This document shows positions 17,910 to 26,267 of a stretch of 64,000 nt of DNA, one piece after another. The DNA is from CBDDIP01 sp965279405 (GTDB lineage Bacteria; Actinomycetota; Acidimicrobiia; Acidimicrobiales; Ilumatobacteraceae): assembly GCA_965279405.1 (NCBI GenBank), contig OZ257157.1:3782001-3846000 (forward strand), in the 5' to 3' direction. Each line of letters begins with the position of its first letter. Position 1 is the first letter of the stretch. The notes under the pieces are model-generated. The model did not search any database and was not told the origin of the DNA. It worked only from the letters and a program-made list of their open reading frames with translations. A program made the translations under genes and the position numbers.

Positions 17910-19205
17910 GTGAGCTACGCAGACGCGCTGGCCTACCTCGACGCGCACGCGTCCTACGAGAAGACCGGGCGAATCGAGTCGCCCACGCTCGAACGGATGC
18001 AAGCGTTGGTGTCGGCCATGGGCGATCCGCAGCTGGCGCAACCGGTCATCCACGTCACCGGGACGAACGGCAAGGGTTCGACGAGTCAGATGATCACCCG
18101 TCTGCTCGCCGCGCACGGCTTGACGGTCGGCACCTACACGAGCCCGCACCTCGAGCGGATCAACGAGCGCATCAGTCGCAACGGCGAGTCGATCAGCGAT
18201 GACGACTTCGCCGAGCAGATCGCTGCGGTCGCCGACCTCGAAGTGCTCACCGGTGTTCGCCCGTCGTACTTCGAAGCCGTCACCGCTGCCGCGTTCCGCT
18301 GGTTCGCCGACGAGGCCGTCGACATCGCCGTCGTCGAAGTTGGGTTGCTCGGCCGTTGGGACGCCACCAACGTCTGCGACGCGCAGGTCGCCGTGGTCAC
18401 CAACATCGGCATGGATCACAACGAGTTCGCCGGTCCCACCAAGCGTCACGTCGCGGTGGAGAAGGCGGGCATCGTCAAGCCGAACAGCGCAGTGATCATC
18501 GGTGACACCGACCCGGAGATGGTCCAGGTGTTCCGCGACGCAGGCGGCGCGGCATGGTTGCAGCGCGGCGAGGACTTCGACGTGCTCGAGAACAACCTCG
18601 CGCTCGGCGGCCGCTTCGTCGACCTGCGCACGCCCACCACCGTCTACCCGGACGTGTTCGTGCCGCTGCACGGGCGTCACCAGGGTGACAACGCGGTGGT
18701 CGCCCTGACCGCCGTCGAGACCTTCTTCGCCCAGCCGCTCGACGTCGACGTCGTCAACGAGGGCTTCGCCGCGGTGTCGATGCCGGGGCGCTTCGAGGTG
18801 CTCGGGCACCAACCCCTCGTGATCGTCGACGGCGCCCACAACCCGGCGGGTGCCGACTCGTGCGCGCAGGTCTTCTTCGAGGACTTCGACCCCGCCGGCT
18901 CGCGCATCCTGGTGGTGGGCTGCCTGCGCGGACGCGATCCACGCGACATGCTCGCGGCGCTGCGCGCCGACGAGTTCGACGTCGTCTACACGTGCACGGC
19001 ACCGACGCAGCGCGGTCTGCCGGCCGAGGAGCTGACCGCAGCTGCGCGATCCATCGGCTGTGACGACGTCATCCAGTGCGCCACGGTCGAGGTCGCCATC
19101 GATCGAGCCATCGCCCGCGCCGGCAGCGACGACGCCGTGCTGATCACCGGCTCGCTCTACGTCGTCGGCGCCGCCCGCCCCCACGTCAAGCTCATCTCGC
19201 CGTAA
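17910..19205 (+). CDS. folC: Folylpolyglutamate synthase / dihydrofolate synthase
   Basis: A 431-residue Mur-ligase-family enzyme that adds glutamate to (dihydro)folates. The P-loop is VTGTNGKGSTS, and the folate/ATP region TYTSPHLERINERI follows. NIGMDHNEFAG and EKAGIVKP fit the carbamylated-lysine and magnesium sites. The C-terminal VDGAHNPAGA marks the glutamate-binding domain. The GTG start at 17910 lies 17 bp after clpX, so it is probably co-transcribed. Confidence 0.95.
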   Translation: MSYADALAYLDAHASYEKTGRIESPTLERMQALVSAMGDPQLAQPVIHVTGTNGKGSTSQMITRLLAAHGLTVGTYTSPHLERINERISRNGESISDDDFAEQIAAVADLEVLTGVRPSYFEAVTAAAFRWFADEAVDIAVVEVGLLGRWDATNVCDAQVAVVTNIGMDHNEFAGPTKRHVAVEKAGIVKPNSAVIIGDTDPEMVQVFRDAGGAAWLQRGEDFDVLENNLALGGRFVDLRTPTTVYPDVFVPLHGRHQGDNAVVALTAVETFFAQPLDVDVVNEGFAAVSMPGRFEVLGHQPLVIVDGAHNPAGADSCAQVFFEDFDPAGSRILVVGCLRGRDPRDMLAALRADEFDVVYTCTAPTQRGLPAEELTAAARSIGCDDVIQCATVEVAIDRAIARAGSDDAVLITGSLYVVGAARPHVKLISP

Positions 19206-19211
19206 CCCTTC

Positions 19212-19336
19212 GGCTCGCTGCGCTCCGTTCATCCTGGGCTCGCTTCGCTCCGTTCATCCCCGGCTCGCTTCGCTCCGTTCATCCCCGGCTCGCTTCGCTC
19301 CGTTCATCCCCGGCTCGCTTCGCTCCGTTCATCCCC
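19212..19336 (+). repeat. 25-bp tandem repeat, five copies
   Basis: Five head-to-tail 25-bp units (GGCTCGCTTCGCTCCGTTCA plus TCCCC) start at 19212, 19237, 19262, 19287 and 19312. The last four are identical; the first has three differences. The array lies immediately after folC and runs into the dispersed repeat at 19337. Confidence 0.9.
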
Positions 19337-19391
19337 GGCTCGCTTCGCTCGCCTGCCGTGTTCGCTCGCTGGCGCTCGCTCACCCAACCTC
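19337..19391 (+). repeat. Dispersed GC-rich repeat, copy 1
   Basis: A roughly 50-bp element (GGCTCGCTTCGCTCGCCTGC, CGTGTTCGCTCGCTGG, CGCTCGCTCACCC) recurs nearly unchanged at 27535-27583. It is internally repetitive (CGCTCGCT) and intergenic in both places. Confidence 0.8.
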
Positions 19392-19422
19392 GAGTCGGGG
19401 ACTGGACTCATTCCGCTCCCAA

Positions 19423-19567
19423 CCGAGTACTGAACGCGCGCTGGGCGCGCGTTCGGTACTCGGGTCCGGTTGGTCCGAGTACTGAACGCGCGCTGGGCGC
19501 GCGTTCGGTACTCGGGTCCGGTTGGTCCGAGTACTGAGCGCGCGGTCAGCGCGCGTTCGGTACTCGG
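19423..19567. repeat. Three 41-bp palindromic units, locus A, 3' side
   Basis: Units lie at 19423-19463, 19475-19515 and 19527-19567, separated by the identical 11-nt spacer gtccggttggt. Each unit has outer arms CCGAGTAC/GTACTCGG and inner arms GAACGCGCGC/GCGCGCGTTC around a 3-nt loop. That gives a nearly perfect 19-bp stem; unit 3 is slightly altered. The stop codon of the minus-strand gene lies in unit 3. Confidence 0.92.
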
Positions 19568-20502
19568 GTCCGGTCGAGGAGCTGGGTGCGGCGTGCGGTG
19601 TGGATGGCGTCGAGCTCGTCGAGGAGCTCGTCCATCATCAACAGGTCGAGCCCAGTGACCCGGTCGATCTGCCAGTCCAGCTGGTGCGCTTGGCGATCGC
19701 GGCGCCGATCGCGAGTGGTGCCGTCGAGCAGCAGATGATCGGGATGCACGTCGACTTCGATGCCCCAGCGGATCTCCGGAACGCTGAGATCGAGCCGAGC
19801 TCGCTTGCCGTTCGGCAGGTCGAGCCACGTCGTCTGGGCAACGACGGGAACGCCCCGCGCTCGGAGCAGCCGAGCCAGCTCGACCTCTGGATGGGACTCG
19901 AGCGGGCCGCCGGGCACTCGGCCGGACAACGTGTCGAGGAAGCGCTTCGATCCGGGACGGGCGGGATGCGCGAGACGTCGGGCGGTGAGGACCAGCGCGC
20001 TGAGTCCGCATCGTCGATCGTGCAGGAGCTGCTCGACCACCGACGCGTGGTCGAGGTCCGACAGGTCCGCCGCGAGGTCGAATGCCAGCCGCCACGGTGA
20101 CGCCACGTTGATTCCGTCGGCTCGGCGGTGGACGTCGGTGCGTTCGATGATCGTCGATTGGCGAAGGATGATGCCGGGCTGATCGAACTCGATGCCGTGG
20201 GCCGCCGAGAAGTGGACCTCCGATCTCGATCCCATGCGACGCAGCCCGAGCAACCGTCCGCCTGTCGGGCCGGTGACGAACCCGTCTGGATGCGACGCGC
20301 TGGCGATCACGCATCGGCCGTCGAGCGTGAGCGGCGACGAAGCGATGCGGAACACGCCGCGCGCTTCGCGGACGAGCACGCCCGCTTCGACCAGGGTGGA
20401 GGTCGTTCTGCGTGACACGCCGGACCGGCCGAGCCGCTCGGTGGTGATGATGCCGTGGTGCGAGCTGAGCCAGCTCATCGCGTCGGCAGTGAGGTGTGCC
20501 AT
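19546..20502 (-). CDS. AbiEi-like wHTH protein with DUF559-like nuclease-fold C-terminus, locus A
   Basis: A 318-residue protein. Residues 1-55 form a winged-helix region typical of AbiEi antitoxins (HHGIITTERLGRSGVSRRTTSTLVEAGVLVREARGVFRI). The middle part (70-200) matches its paralogue at 45048. The C-terminal part (about 204-290) looks like a restriction-endonuclease-type (DUF559/VSR-like) fold: HPEVELARLLRARG, then a strand with Asp238, then IEVD (Glu249, Asp251) and a His at 256. No AbiEii-type toxin gene is adjacent, so a standard toxin-antitoxin role is doubtful. SD GAGGAGG precedes ATG 20502. The last residues TRVPNAR and the stop are encoded by the palindromic repeat. The gene is bracketed by 41-bp palindromes on both sides. 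Confidence 0.8.
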   Translation of the reverse strand: MAHLTADAMSWLSSHHGIITTERLGRSGVSRRTTSTLVEAGVLVREARGVFRIASSPLTLDGRCVIASASHPDGFVTGPTGGRLLGLRRMGSRSEVHFSAAHGIEFDQPGIILRQSTIIERTDVHRRADGINVASPWRLAFDLAADLSDLDHASVVEQLLHDRRCGLSALVLTARRLAHPARPGSKRFLDTLSGRVPGGPLESHPEVELARLLRARGVPVVAQTTWLDLPNGKRARLDLSVPEIRWGIEVDVHPDHLLLDGTTRDRRRDRQAHQLDWQIDRVTGLDLLMMDELLDELDAIHTARRTQLLDRTRVPNAR

Positions 20503-20548
20503 GAGGGCCTCCTCGAACGTCGGTGAGGTTCGGGGAAGCCGCCCGGGC

Positions 20549-20554
20549 AACGTA
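20549..20554 (-). promoter_or_regulatory. -10 box TACGTT of locus A gene
   Basis: The box lies 46 nt before ATG 20502. The leader between them resembles the leader of the paralogue at 46002-46047 in sequence and matches it exactly in length. Confidence 0.5.
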
Positions 20555-20594
20555 CCGGAGGATGCGAGTCGCGCAACCGAGCCGAGCCACAGGC

Positions 20595-20687
20595 CCGACC
20601 ATCCAACTCGCGGGGATCGCGCGTTCAGTACTCGGGTGGCTCTGATCCGAGTATCGGGAGCGCGGTGGTCGCGCGCTCGGTACTCGG
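20595..20687. repeat. Two 41-bp palindromic units, locus A, 5' side
   Basis: Units lie at 20595-20635 (left arm degraded, right arm GTACTCGG kept) and 20647-20687 (both arms present), with an 11-nt spacer. They belong to the same family as 19423-19567. They lie between the locus A promoter and ndk. Confidence 0.85.
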
Positions 20688-20756
20688 GTGGCGGGGGCGG
20701 CGTGATGTGAGCGAGATCACGTGGTGCTCGCGCCCATGGCGGGGGAGTGGCGCCGG

Positions 20757-20762
20757 TAGCGT
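20757..20762 (+). promoter_or_regulatory. -10 box TAGCGT, short leader
   Basis: Ten bases separate the box from ATG 20773 of ndk. Confidence 0.45.
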
Positions 20763-20772
20763 GGCTGGCCGT

Positions 20773-21183
20773 ATGTCTGATCGCACGCTCGTCCTGCTCA
20801 AGCCCGATGCCGTCCAGCGCAAGCTGGTCGGCACCATCGTCGCCCGGATCGAGGCCAAGGACCTCACCATCGTCGCCATGGACCTCCGTCAGCTCGACGC
20901 CGACACGTTGGCTCGGCACTACGCCGACCACGTCGGCAAGCCGTTCTACGCCGGGCTCGTCGAGTTCATGAGCTCCGGCCCGATCGTGGCCATGGTCGTC
21001 GAGGGCCCGGAAGACACGTGGGAAGTGATGCGCACCCTCATGGGCGCGACCAACTCGCGCAAGGCCGCCGGCGGCACGATCCGTGGCGATCTGAGCAGCT
21101 CGTTCACCGAGAACCTCGTGCACGGCAGCGATTCACTGGAGTCCGCGCAGCGCGAGATCTCCATCTTCTTCCCGAATCTGTAA
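20773..21183 (+). CDS. ndk: Nucleoside diphosphate kinase
   Basis: A 136-residue enzyme that equilibrates nucleoside di- and triphosphates by a phospho-histidine. The phospho-acceptor is His117, in the context ENLVHGSDSLESAQREI. The N-terminal TLVLLKPDAVQRKLVG and the GATNSRKAAGGTIRGD region are fully typical. ATG 20773 gives the canonical length. mreB follows after 99 bp with its own leader. Confidence 0.97.
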   Translation: MSDRTLVLLKPDAVQRKLVGTIVARIEAKDLTIVAMDLRQLDADTLARHYADHVGKPFYAGLVEFMSSGPIVAMVVEGPEDTWEVMRTLMGATNSRKAAGGTIRGDLSSSFTENLVHGSDSLESAQREISIFFPNL

Positions 21184-21199
21184 CAAACTGCCGCCGAAC

Positions 21200-21205
21200 T
21201 ACACT
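21200..21205 (+). promoter_or_regulatory. Possible -10 box TACACT for the mre operon
   Basis: TACACT lies 77 nt before ATG 21283 and would give a leader of about 70 nt. The mreB start has its own AGAAGG ribosome site (21271-21276). No clear -35 was found. Confidence 0.4.
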
Positions 21206-21282
21206 GCGCCCAGACCGCGCGCTGCATTGCCCGTGCGGCGGTCATCGGCCGTCTACTGGTCGTCGCTTGGAGAAGGTACGTG

Positions 21283-22317
21283 ATGGCTCGTAACAACCCA
21301 CTTGCGCTTGGTCGAGACCTGGCGATCGACCTCGGCACGGCGAACACCCTGATCTACGCGCGCGGGCAGGGCATCGTGCTCAACGAGCCCTCCGTCGTGG
21401 CGATCGACGTCACCGACGGGCGCCCGGTCGCGGTCGGCCTCGAGGCCAAGCGGATGATGGGTCGCACGCCCGGTCGGATCAAGACCGTCCGTCCGTTGAA
21501 GGACGGCGTCATCGCCGACTTCGAGGTCTGCGAGAAGATGCTGCGCTTCTTCATCCAGAAGGTGCACGCCAGCCGCTGGAGCAAGCCCCGCATGGTGATC
21601 TGCGTGCCGTCGGGCATCACCGGTGTCGAGCAGCGCGCCGTGCAGGACGCCGCCGAGTACGCCGGCGCGCGCAAGCCGGTGCACATCATCGAGGAGCCGA
21701 TGGCTGCGGCGATCGGCAGCGACATGCCGGTCCACGAGCCGAGCGGCAACATGATCGTCGACATCGGCGGTGGCACCACGGAGGTGGCCGTCATCTCGCT
21801 CGGCGGCATCGTCACCGCGCAGTCGGTTCGCGTCGCCGGCGACGAGCTCGACGACGCCGTGCTGCAGTACGTGAAGAAGGAGTTCTCCCTCGCCATCGGT
21901 GATCGCACGGCCGAGGAGATCAAGATCCACATGGGTTCGGCGTGGCCGCTCGACGACGAGCTGACCGCCGACATCCGCGGCCGCGACCTCATCAGCGGCT
22001 TGCCGCGCACCGTGCCGCTCACCACCGAGCAGGTGCGCGAAGCGCTCGCCGAGCCGGTGTCCGCCATCGTCGATGCCGTGAAGACCACGCTCGACAAGAC
22101 GCCGCCCGAACTGGCCGCCGACATCATGGAGCAGGGCATCATGATCACCGGTGGTGGAGCGCTGCTGGCCGGTCTCGACCGGCGGTTGGCGCACGAGACG
22201 GGCATGCCCATCAACATCGCACCGGAGCCGCTGTACAGCGTGGTCATCGGGTCCGGTCGAGCGCTCGAGAACATCGACGCCATGCGGGGGTTGATGTCGC
22301 TCGGCGGCGACGACTGA
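21283..22317 (+). CDS. mreB: Rod shape-determining protein MreB
   Basis: A 344-residue actin-like filament protein that positions the lateral wall synthesis machinery. Phosphate-1 is AIDLGTANT, phosphate-2 is IVDIGGGTTEVAV and the adenosine region is ITGGGALLAG. ATG 21283 follows AGAAGG with good spacing and is preferred over the GTG immediately before it. It heads the elongasome cluster mreB-mreC-mreD-mrdA-rodA. Confidence 0.97.
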   Translation: MARNNPLALGRDLAIDLGTANTLIYARGQGIVLNEPSVVAIDVTDGRPVAVGLEAKRMMGRTPGRIKTVRPLKDGVIADFEVCEKMLRFFIQKVHASRWSKPRMVICVPSGITGVEQRAVQDAAEYAGARKPVHIIEEPMAAAIGSDMPVHEPSGNMIVDIGGGTTEVAVISLGGIVTAQSVRVAGDELDDAVLQYVKKEFSLAIGDRTAEEIKIHMGSAWPLDDELTADIRGRDLISGLPRTVPLTTEQVREALAEPVSAIVDAVKTTLDKTPPELAADIMEQGIMITGGGALLAGLDRRLAHETGMPINIAPEPLYSVVIGSGRALENIDAMRGLMSLGGDD

Positions 22318-22333
22318 CCGGTCACCGCCCCGC

Positions 22334-23392
22334 ATGTTCTCCAACCTGAGCCGCTGGCGCGTCTTCGTCCTGCTCGTGCTCACCTGTCTGCTGTTCGTCA
22401 CGCTGGATCGTCGCGGGAACGCCGTCATCGAACGCGCCCGCAGCGGCTTCGACACCGTGCTGCACCCGTTCGACACCGCGGTCGATGCGATCGCCAAGCC
22501 GATCGCCAACGTGTGGTACTCGATCAGCAACTACGACGACCTGCAGGACGAGAACGCTCGGCTGCGCGACCAGCTCGATGCGCAGCGCGGCGCCGAGGTC
22601 GAGGCACGTGCGGCCATCCTCGAGTACTACGAACTGCTCAAGGTCAACCGGCTGACGGCCGCCGGCAACTTCCCGCGTGTCGCCGGCCGGGTGATCAACC
22701 TGGCGCCGAGCAACTTCCAGAACACGGTGCAGATCAACAAGGGCAGCAACGACGGCATCCGCGTCGGCATGCCGGTGGTCGACAGCTCCGGCCTCATCGG
22801 TCGGATCACCCAGGTCTCGGCCAACTCGTCGCTGGTCCTGCTGCTCACCGATCCGCAGTTCTCCGTGCGCGCGGAAGTGCTGCAGTCCGACATCGACCTG
22901 CCGATCAGCCCACCGCCCACCGGGTCGACGACACCGAGTGGCCTGCCCGCCGACACGACCTCGACGACCACCACGACGCCGCCGGTCACGACGACCACGC
23001 AGGGCGTGATCAACGAGGGCGCGACGCCGACGCTCGCTCCCGGTGACACCAGCGGCGGCACCGTGCCGGGCACCTCCCCGGACACGACGACGTCGTCGAC
23101 GTTGCCCGACGTGACCGTCGTCCGTGAGACCGGCAACCTGCAGGGGCAGGGCGCGGGCAAGCCGATGTTGCTGACGCTCGTCGACGACCGCGACCTGAAG
23201 GTCGGCGCCGTCGTCAAGACCGCCGGTGGCACCGACGACCTGTTTCCGCAGGGTCTGCCGATCGGCGTCATCAGCCGCGTCGAGACGGTCAGCGGCAACC
23301 GCTCACCGGTCGTCGAGGTCACACCGAACACCCGCCTCAGTCAGCTGATCTTCATCGCCGTCGTGCTCTACCTGCCGAACCAGAAGGCCTGA
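22334..23392 (+). CDS. mreC: Rod shape-determining protein MreC
   Basis: A 352-residue bitopic protein. A membrane segment lies at about residues 8-25 and a coiled coil at about 65-105 (DDLQDENARLRDQL). The beta-rich MreC domain is recognisable from GRVINLAPSNFQNTVQINKGSNDGIRVGMPVV. It is interrupted by a 60-residue Pro/Thr-rich insert (about 193-255). The family continuation then follows (GNLQGQGAGKPMLLTLVDDRDLKVG). The insert is unusual for MreC. It lies 16 bp after mreB. Confidence 0.93.
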   Translation: MFSNLSRWRVFVLLVLTCLLFVTLDRRGNAVIERARSGFDTVLHPFDTAVDAIAKPIANVWYSISNYDDLQDENARLRDQLDAQRGAEVEARAAILEYYELLKVNRLTAAGNFPRVAGRVINLAPSNFQNTVQINKGSNDGIRVGMPVVDSSGLIGRITQVSANSSLVLLLTDPQFSVRAEVLQSDIDLPISPPPTGSTTPSGLPADTTSTTTTTPPVTTTTQGVINEGATPTLAPGDTSGGTVPGTSPDTTTSSTLPDVTVVRETGNLQGQGAGKPMLLTLVDDRDLKVGAVVKTAGGTDDLFPQGLPIGVISRVETVSGNRSPVVEVTPNTRLSQLIFIAVVLYLPNQKA

Positions 23393-23395
23393 CGG

Positions 23396-23920
23396 GTGCG
23401 TTCGATCCTGTTCGGACCGCTGGTCCGTCTGGTGCCGGTGGGCCTGGTGTTCGTCGCCATCCAACGGGTGGTCTGCGCCCGCTACACGATCGACACCGTC
23501 GTCGTGCAAGTCGTGCTCGCCCTCGTCGTCGCCGCCGGTGCCACCGGTGGTTCCGAGCGCGGCGCGCTGGCCGGATTCGTCCTCGGGATGATGTACGACC
23601 TCGGCGTCGGCACGCCGCTCGGCATCTCCGCGCTGGCCTACGGCGTTGCCGGCCTGGTCGCCGGGTACGTGCTCAGCATCACCCCCGACCCGCAGTGGTG
23701 GCTGGCCTCGCTGTTCTGCTTCGTCGGCGCGGCGGTGGGTGAGGCGGCCCAACCGGCAGCCCTGATGCTGACTGGTGAGGACGGCCTGATCAACGTCCAC
23801 CTGATCGAGATCGTGCTCATCGTGGCCGCTGCCGCGACCGTCATGAGCCCGCTGCTGCTGCCGCTCGGCCGATGGTGCATGGCCGTCAAGCGGCCGAAGT
23901 GGAAGGCCATTCCCGAATGA
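23396..23920 (+). CDS. mreD: Rod shape-determining protein MreD
   Basis: A 174-residue membrane protein with about five hydrophobic segments. It lies 3 bp after mreC with a GTG start. Sequence signatures are weak as usual for MreD (FVLGMMYDLGVGTPLGISALAYGVAG), and position in the operon decides the call. Confidence 0.88.
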   Translation: MRSILFGPLVRLVPVGLVFVAIQRVVCARYTIDTVVVQVVLALVVAAGATGGSERGALAGFVLGMMYDLGVGTPLGISALAYGVAGLVAGYVLSITPDPQWWLASLFCFVGAAVGEAAQPAALMLTGEDGLINVHLIEIVLIVAAAATVMSPLLLPLGRWCMAVKRPKWKAIPE

Positions 23921-23965
23921 CACGCGCGCGCCCTGCGCGGCGCGGTCGCGAGCAAGACTGTCCCG

Positions 23966-26257
23966 ATGGCCGTTGACAAGCGCTCCACGCGGCTGGGGAT
24001 GCTGGCGATGGTGTCGCTGCTGCTGCTCGGCGCCATCGGCACCCGGCTGTGGTTCCTGCAGGGCGTGCAGGCCGCCGACTACCAGTCCAAGGTCGATGCA
24101 GCCAAGACGCGCACCGTGTATGTGGCGCCCGAGCGCGGTCGCATCTTCGACACGAAGGGTCGCGTGCTGGCCGACAACCGGCGCATCCTCACCGTCACCG
24201 TCGACTGGGCGGTGATCCGCAAGCGTTCGGCGCGCACGGCGCTGTTCCAGCGACTTGCCGGGCCGCTCGGCGTGCCGTACGAGGAGCTGATGAAGCGCTT
24301 CGATCCGTGCTTCGGCGAACCGACCGTGCCCAAGTGCACCAAGGGGCAGATCTACAGCCAGCTGCTGCCCCTGCCGCTGAAGGAGGACGTCTCGGAGAAC
24401 ACGGTGACGTTCCTCAAGGAGCGCAGCGAGGACTACCCGGGCGTCGACGTCACTGAGGAATGGCAGCGGATCTACCCCTACGCGCCGCTGGCCAGTCACG
24501 TCGTGGGCTACATGGGTGGCATCACCAAGGAGACGCTGTCGAAGTACCTCGGTGAGGGCTACAACCGCAACGAGAAGGTCGGCCAGTTCGGTGTCGAGCT
24601 GCAGTTGGAGAACGTGCTGCACGGCAACTGGGGCAAGCGCGTCTTCGAGATCGACGCCACTGGCTCGATCGTGCGCGAGCTCGACGACGAACGTGTGCTG
24701 CCGGTGGCCGGTCAGGACGTGCAGCTGACCATCGACCTCGATGTGCAGCAGTACGCCGAGCAGACGCTGGAGACCGAGCTCAAGAACCAGCGCGAGCTGC
24801 CCCTCAGCTACTGCACCGACGACCCGGAGGAACGCACGACCTGCGGCCTCGCCCACAACGGCATCGACCCGAAGGACCCGACGCGCCGGGTGTACTTCAG
24901 CTCGAAGGAGTACGCCACGCAGGAGTGGGTGCCGTTCAAGGCGCCCGCCGGTTCCGTGGTGATCGAGGATCACACCAACGGCCACATCCTGGCGATGGCC
25001 AGCTACCCGACGTTCGACAACCGCTGGATGGTGTCCAACATCAGCGGCGAGAAGTTCAACCAGCTGTTCCCGGCCACCGACGACCCCGACAAGTCGATCC
25101 TCGTCAACCGCGCCGTGCAGGGTCGGTACAACATCGGCTCGACCATCAAACCGTTCATCGCCTGGTCGGCGATGGATGCCGGGCTCCTGCAACCCAACGA
25201 GGAGTTCCTCGACGAAGGCACCTACACGCTGTACGGCATCCCCAAACCGGACTGCCAGCAGAACGGTGGGTTGGCCAAGTGCATCTTCAAGAACGCGTCC
25301 AACGCGTCCGGGGTGCCGAGCAAGTACGGCACGGTCACCGTCGAGGACGCGCTCGCCGTGTCGTCGGACGCGTTCTTCTACCACCTCGGCGAGCTCTTCT
25401 ACTGGAGCGAGGACACGCGCACCGCGCTGAAGCAGCACCTCGAGCAGTTCGGCTTCGGCAACCGCACCGGCATCGAGCTGCCGTTCGAGTGGGGCGGGCG
25501 CGTGCCCGACTCCGCGGTGAAGGCCGACCTCGTCGCCAAGGGCGTGCTGGCCAAGAACGAGGTGCCCCGACTGACGGTCGGCGACAACGTCCAGGTGTCC
25601 ATCGGCCAGGGCCTCTTCGCCGCGACGCCGCTGCAGCTGGCCAACGCCTACAGCACCCTGGCCAACGACGGGTACCTGCTGACGCCGCACATCGTCAAGG
25701 CGATCCTCGCCCCGCTCACCCCCGACAAGGAGCCGGAGGTGGCCGACCTGTCGGTTGCCACGGTGATCAGCTCGAACGACGGTCCCGACGTCAAGGGGCA
25801 GCTGGCCATGCCGCAGGAGACCTACGGGCCGATCCTCACCGGACTCGAGCGGGTGATCCGCGGCCCGGGCACCTACTACCCGAAGACCTTCTACCACTCG
25901 ACCACCGGCGAGTACCTCTTCCAGGGCTTCCTCGAGGACACGCCGCTGTACGGCAAGACCGGCACGGCCCAGGGCGCCGGCAACTACCCGTGGAACGACT
26001 CGTCGGTGTTCACCGCGTTCAGCGAGAGCCCGACCATGCCGTACACGATCACCGCCTACCTGGAGAAGTCCGGGTACGGCGCCCGCGCCGCAGCGCCCGT
26101 GGTCAAGTGCATCTTCGGCATGCTCGCCGGCCGGAACAACCCGGACCCGGTGCAGATCAGCGATCAGCTCGACCTCAACTCGTCGGTGCCTGCACCGGCG
26201 AACCCGCTGACCGATGCCACCTGCCTCGGCGGCGCCGAGTCGGGCATCAAGGACTGA
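23966..26257 (+). CDS. mrdA: Penicillin-binding protein 2 (elongasome transpeptidase)
   Basis: A 763-residue class B PBP that cross-links peptidoglycan with RodA. It has an N-terminal membrane anchor (about 12-32) and a dimerisation domain (APERGRIFDTKGRVLADNRR). The transpeptidase domain has STIK with nucleophile Ser392, SSD (466-468) and KTG (664-666). Two Cys-containing inserts (DPCFGEPTVPKC and YCTDDPEERTTC) lie outside the core and could form disulfides outside the membrane. It is longer than the roughly 630 residues of E. coli PBP2. It precedes rodA. Confidence 0.95.
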   Translation: MAVDKRSTRLGMLAMVSLLLLGAIGTRLWFLQGVQAADYQSKVDAAKTRTVYVAPERGRIFDTKGRVLADNRRILTVTVDWAVIRKRSARTALFQRLAGPLGVPYEELMKRFDPCFGEPTVPKCTKGQIYSQLLPLPLKEDVSENTVTFLKERSEDYPGVDVTEEWQRIYPYAPLASHVVGYMGGITKETLSKYLGEGYNRNEKVGQFGVELQLENVLHGNWGKRVFEIDATGSIVRELDDERVLPVAGQDVQLTIDLDVQQYAEQTLETELKNQRELPLSYCTDDPEERTTCGLAHNGIDPKDPTRRVYFSSKEYATQEWVPFKAPAGSVVIEDHTNGHILAMASYPTFDNRWMVSNISGEKFNQLFPATDDPDKSILVNRAVQGRYNIGSTIKPFIAWSAMDAGLLQPNEEFLDEGTYTLYGIPKPDCQQNGGLAKCIFKNASNASGVPSKYGTVTVEDALAVSSDAFFYHLGELFYWSEDTRTALKQHLEQFGFGNRTGIELPFEWGGRVPDSAVKADLVAKGVLAKNEVPRLTVGDNVQVSIGQGLFAATPLQLANAYSTLANDGYLLTPHIVKAILAPLTPDKEPEVADLSVATVISSNDGPDVKGQLAMPQETYGPILTGLERVIRGPGTYYPKTFYHSTTGEYLFQGFLEDTPLYGKTGTAQGAGNYPWNDSSVFTAFSESPTMPYTITAYLEKSGYGARAAAPVVKCIFGMLAGRNNPDPVQISDQLDLNSSVPAPANPLTDATCLGGAESGIKD

Positions 26258-26267
26258 TCGTCCGCTC

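Noticed and set aside
19212..19336. 25-bp tandem repeats considered as a CRISPR or origin iterons.
   Set aside because: The units are directly adjacent without spacers, and no replication gene or DnaA-box cluster is seen.
19423..19567. Array of regular repeats with short spacers considered as a CRISPR.
   Set aside because: The units are long perfect palindromes, the two 11-nt spacers are identical, there are only three copies, and no cas gene is near.
19546..20502. Locus A protein considered as the antitoxin of a type IV toxin-antitoxin pair.
   Set aside because: No AbiEii-type nucleotidyltransferase gene is adjacent, and the protein has a nuclease-like C-terminal domain instead of the AbiEi C-terminal domain.
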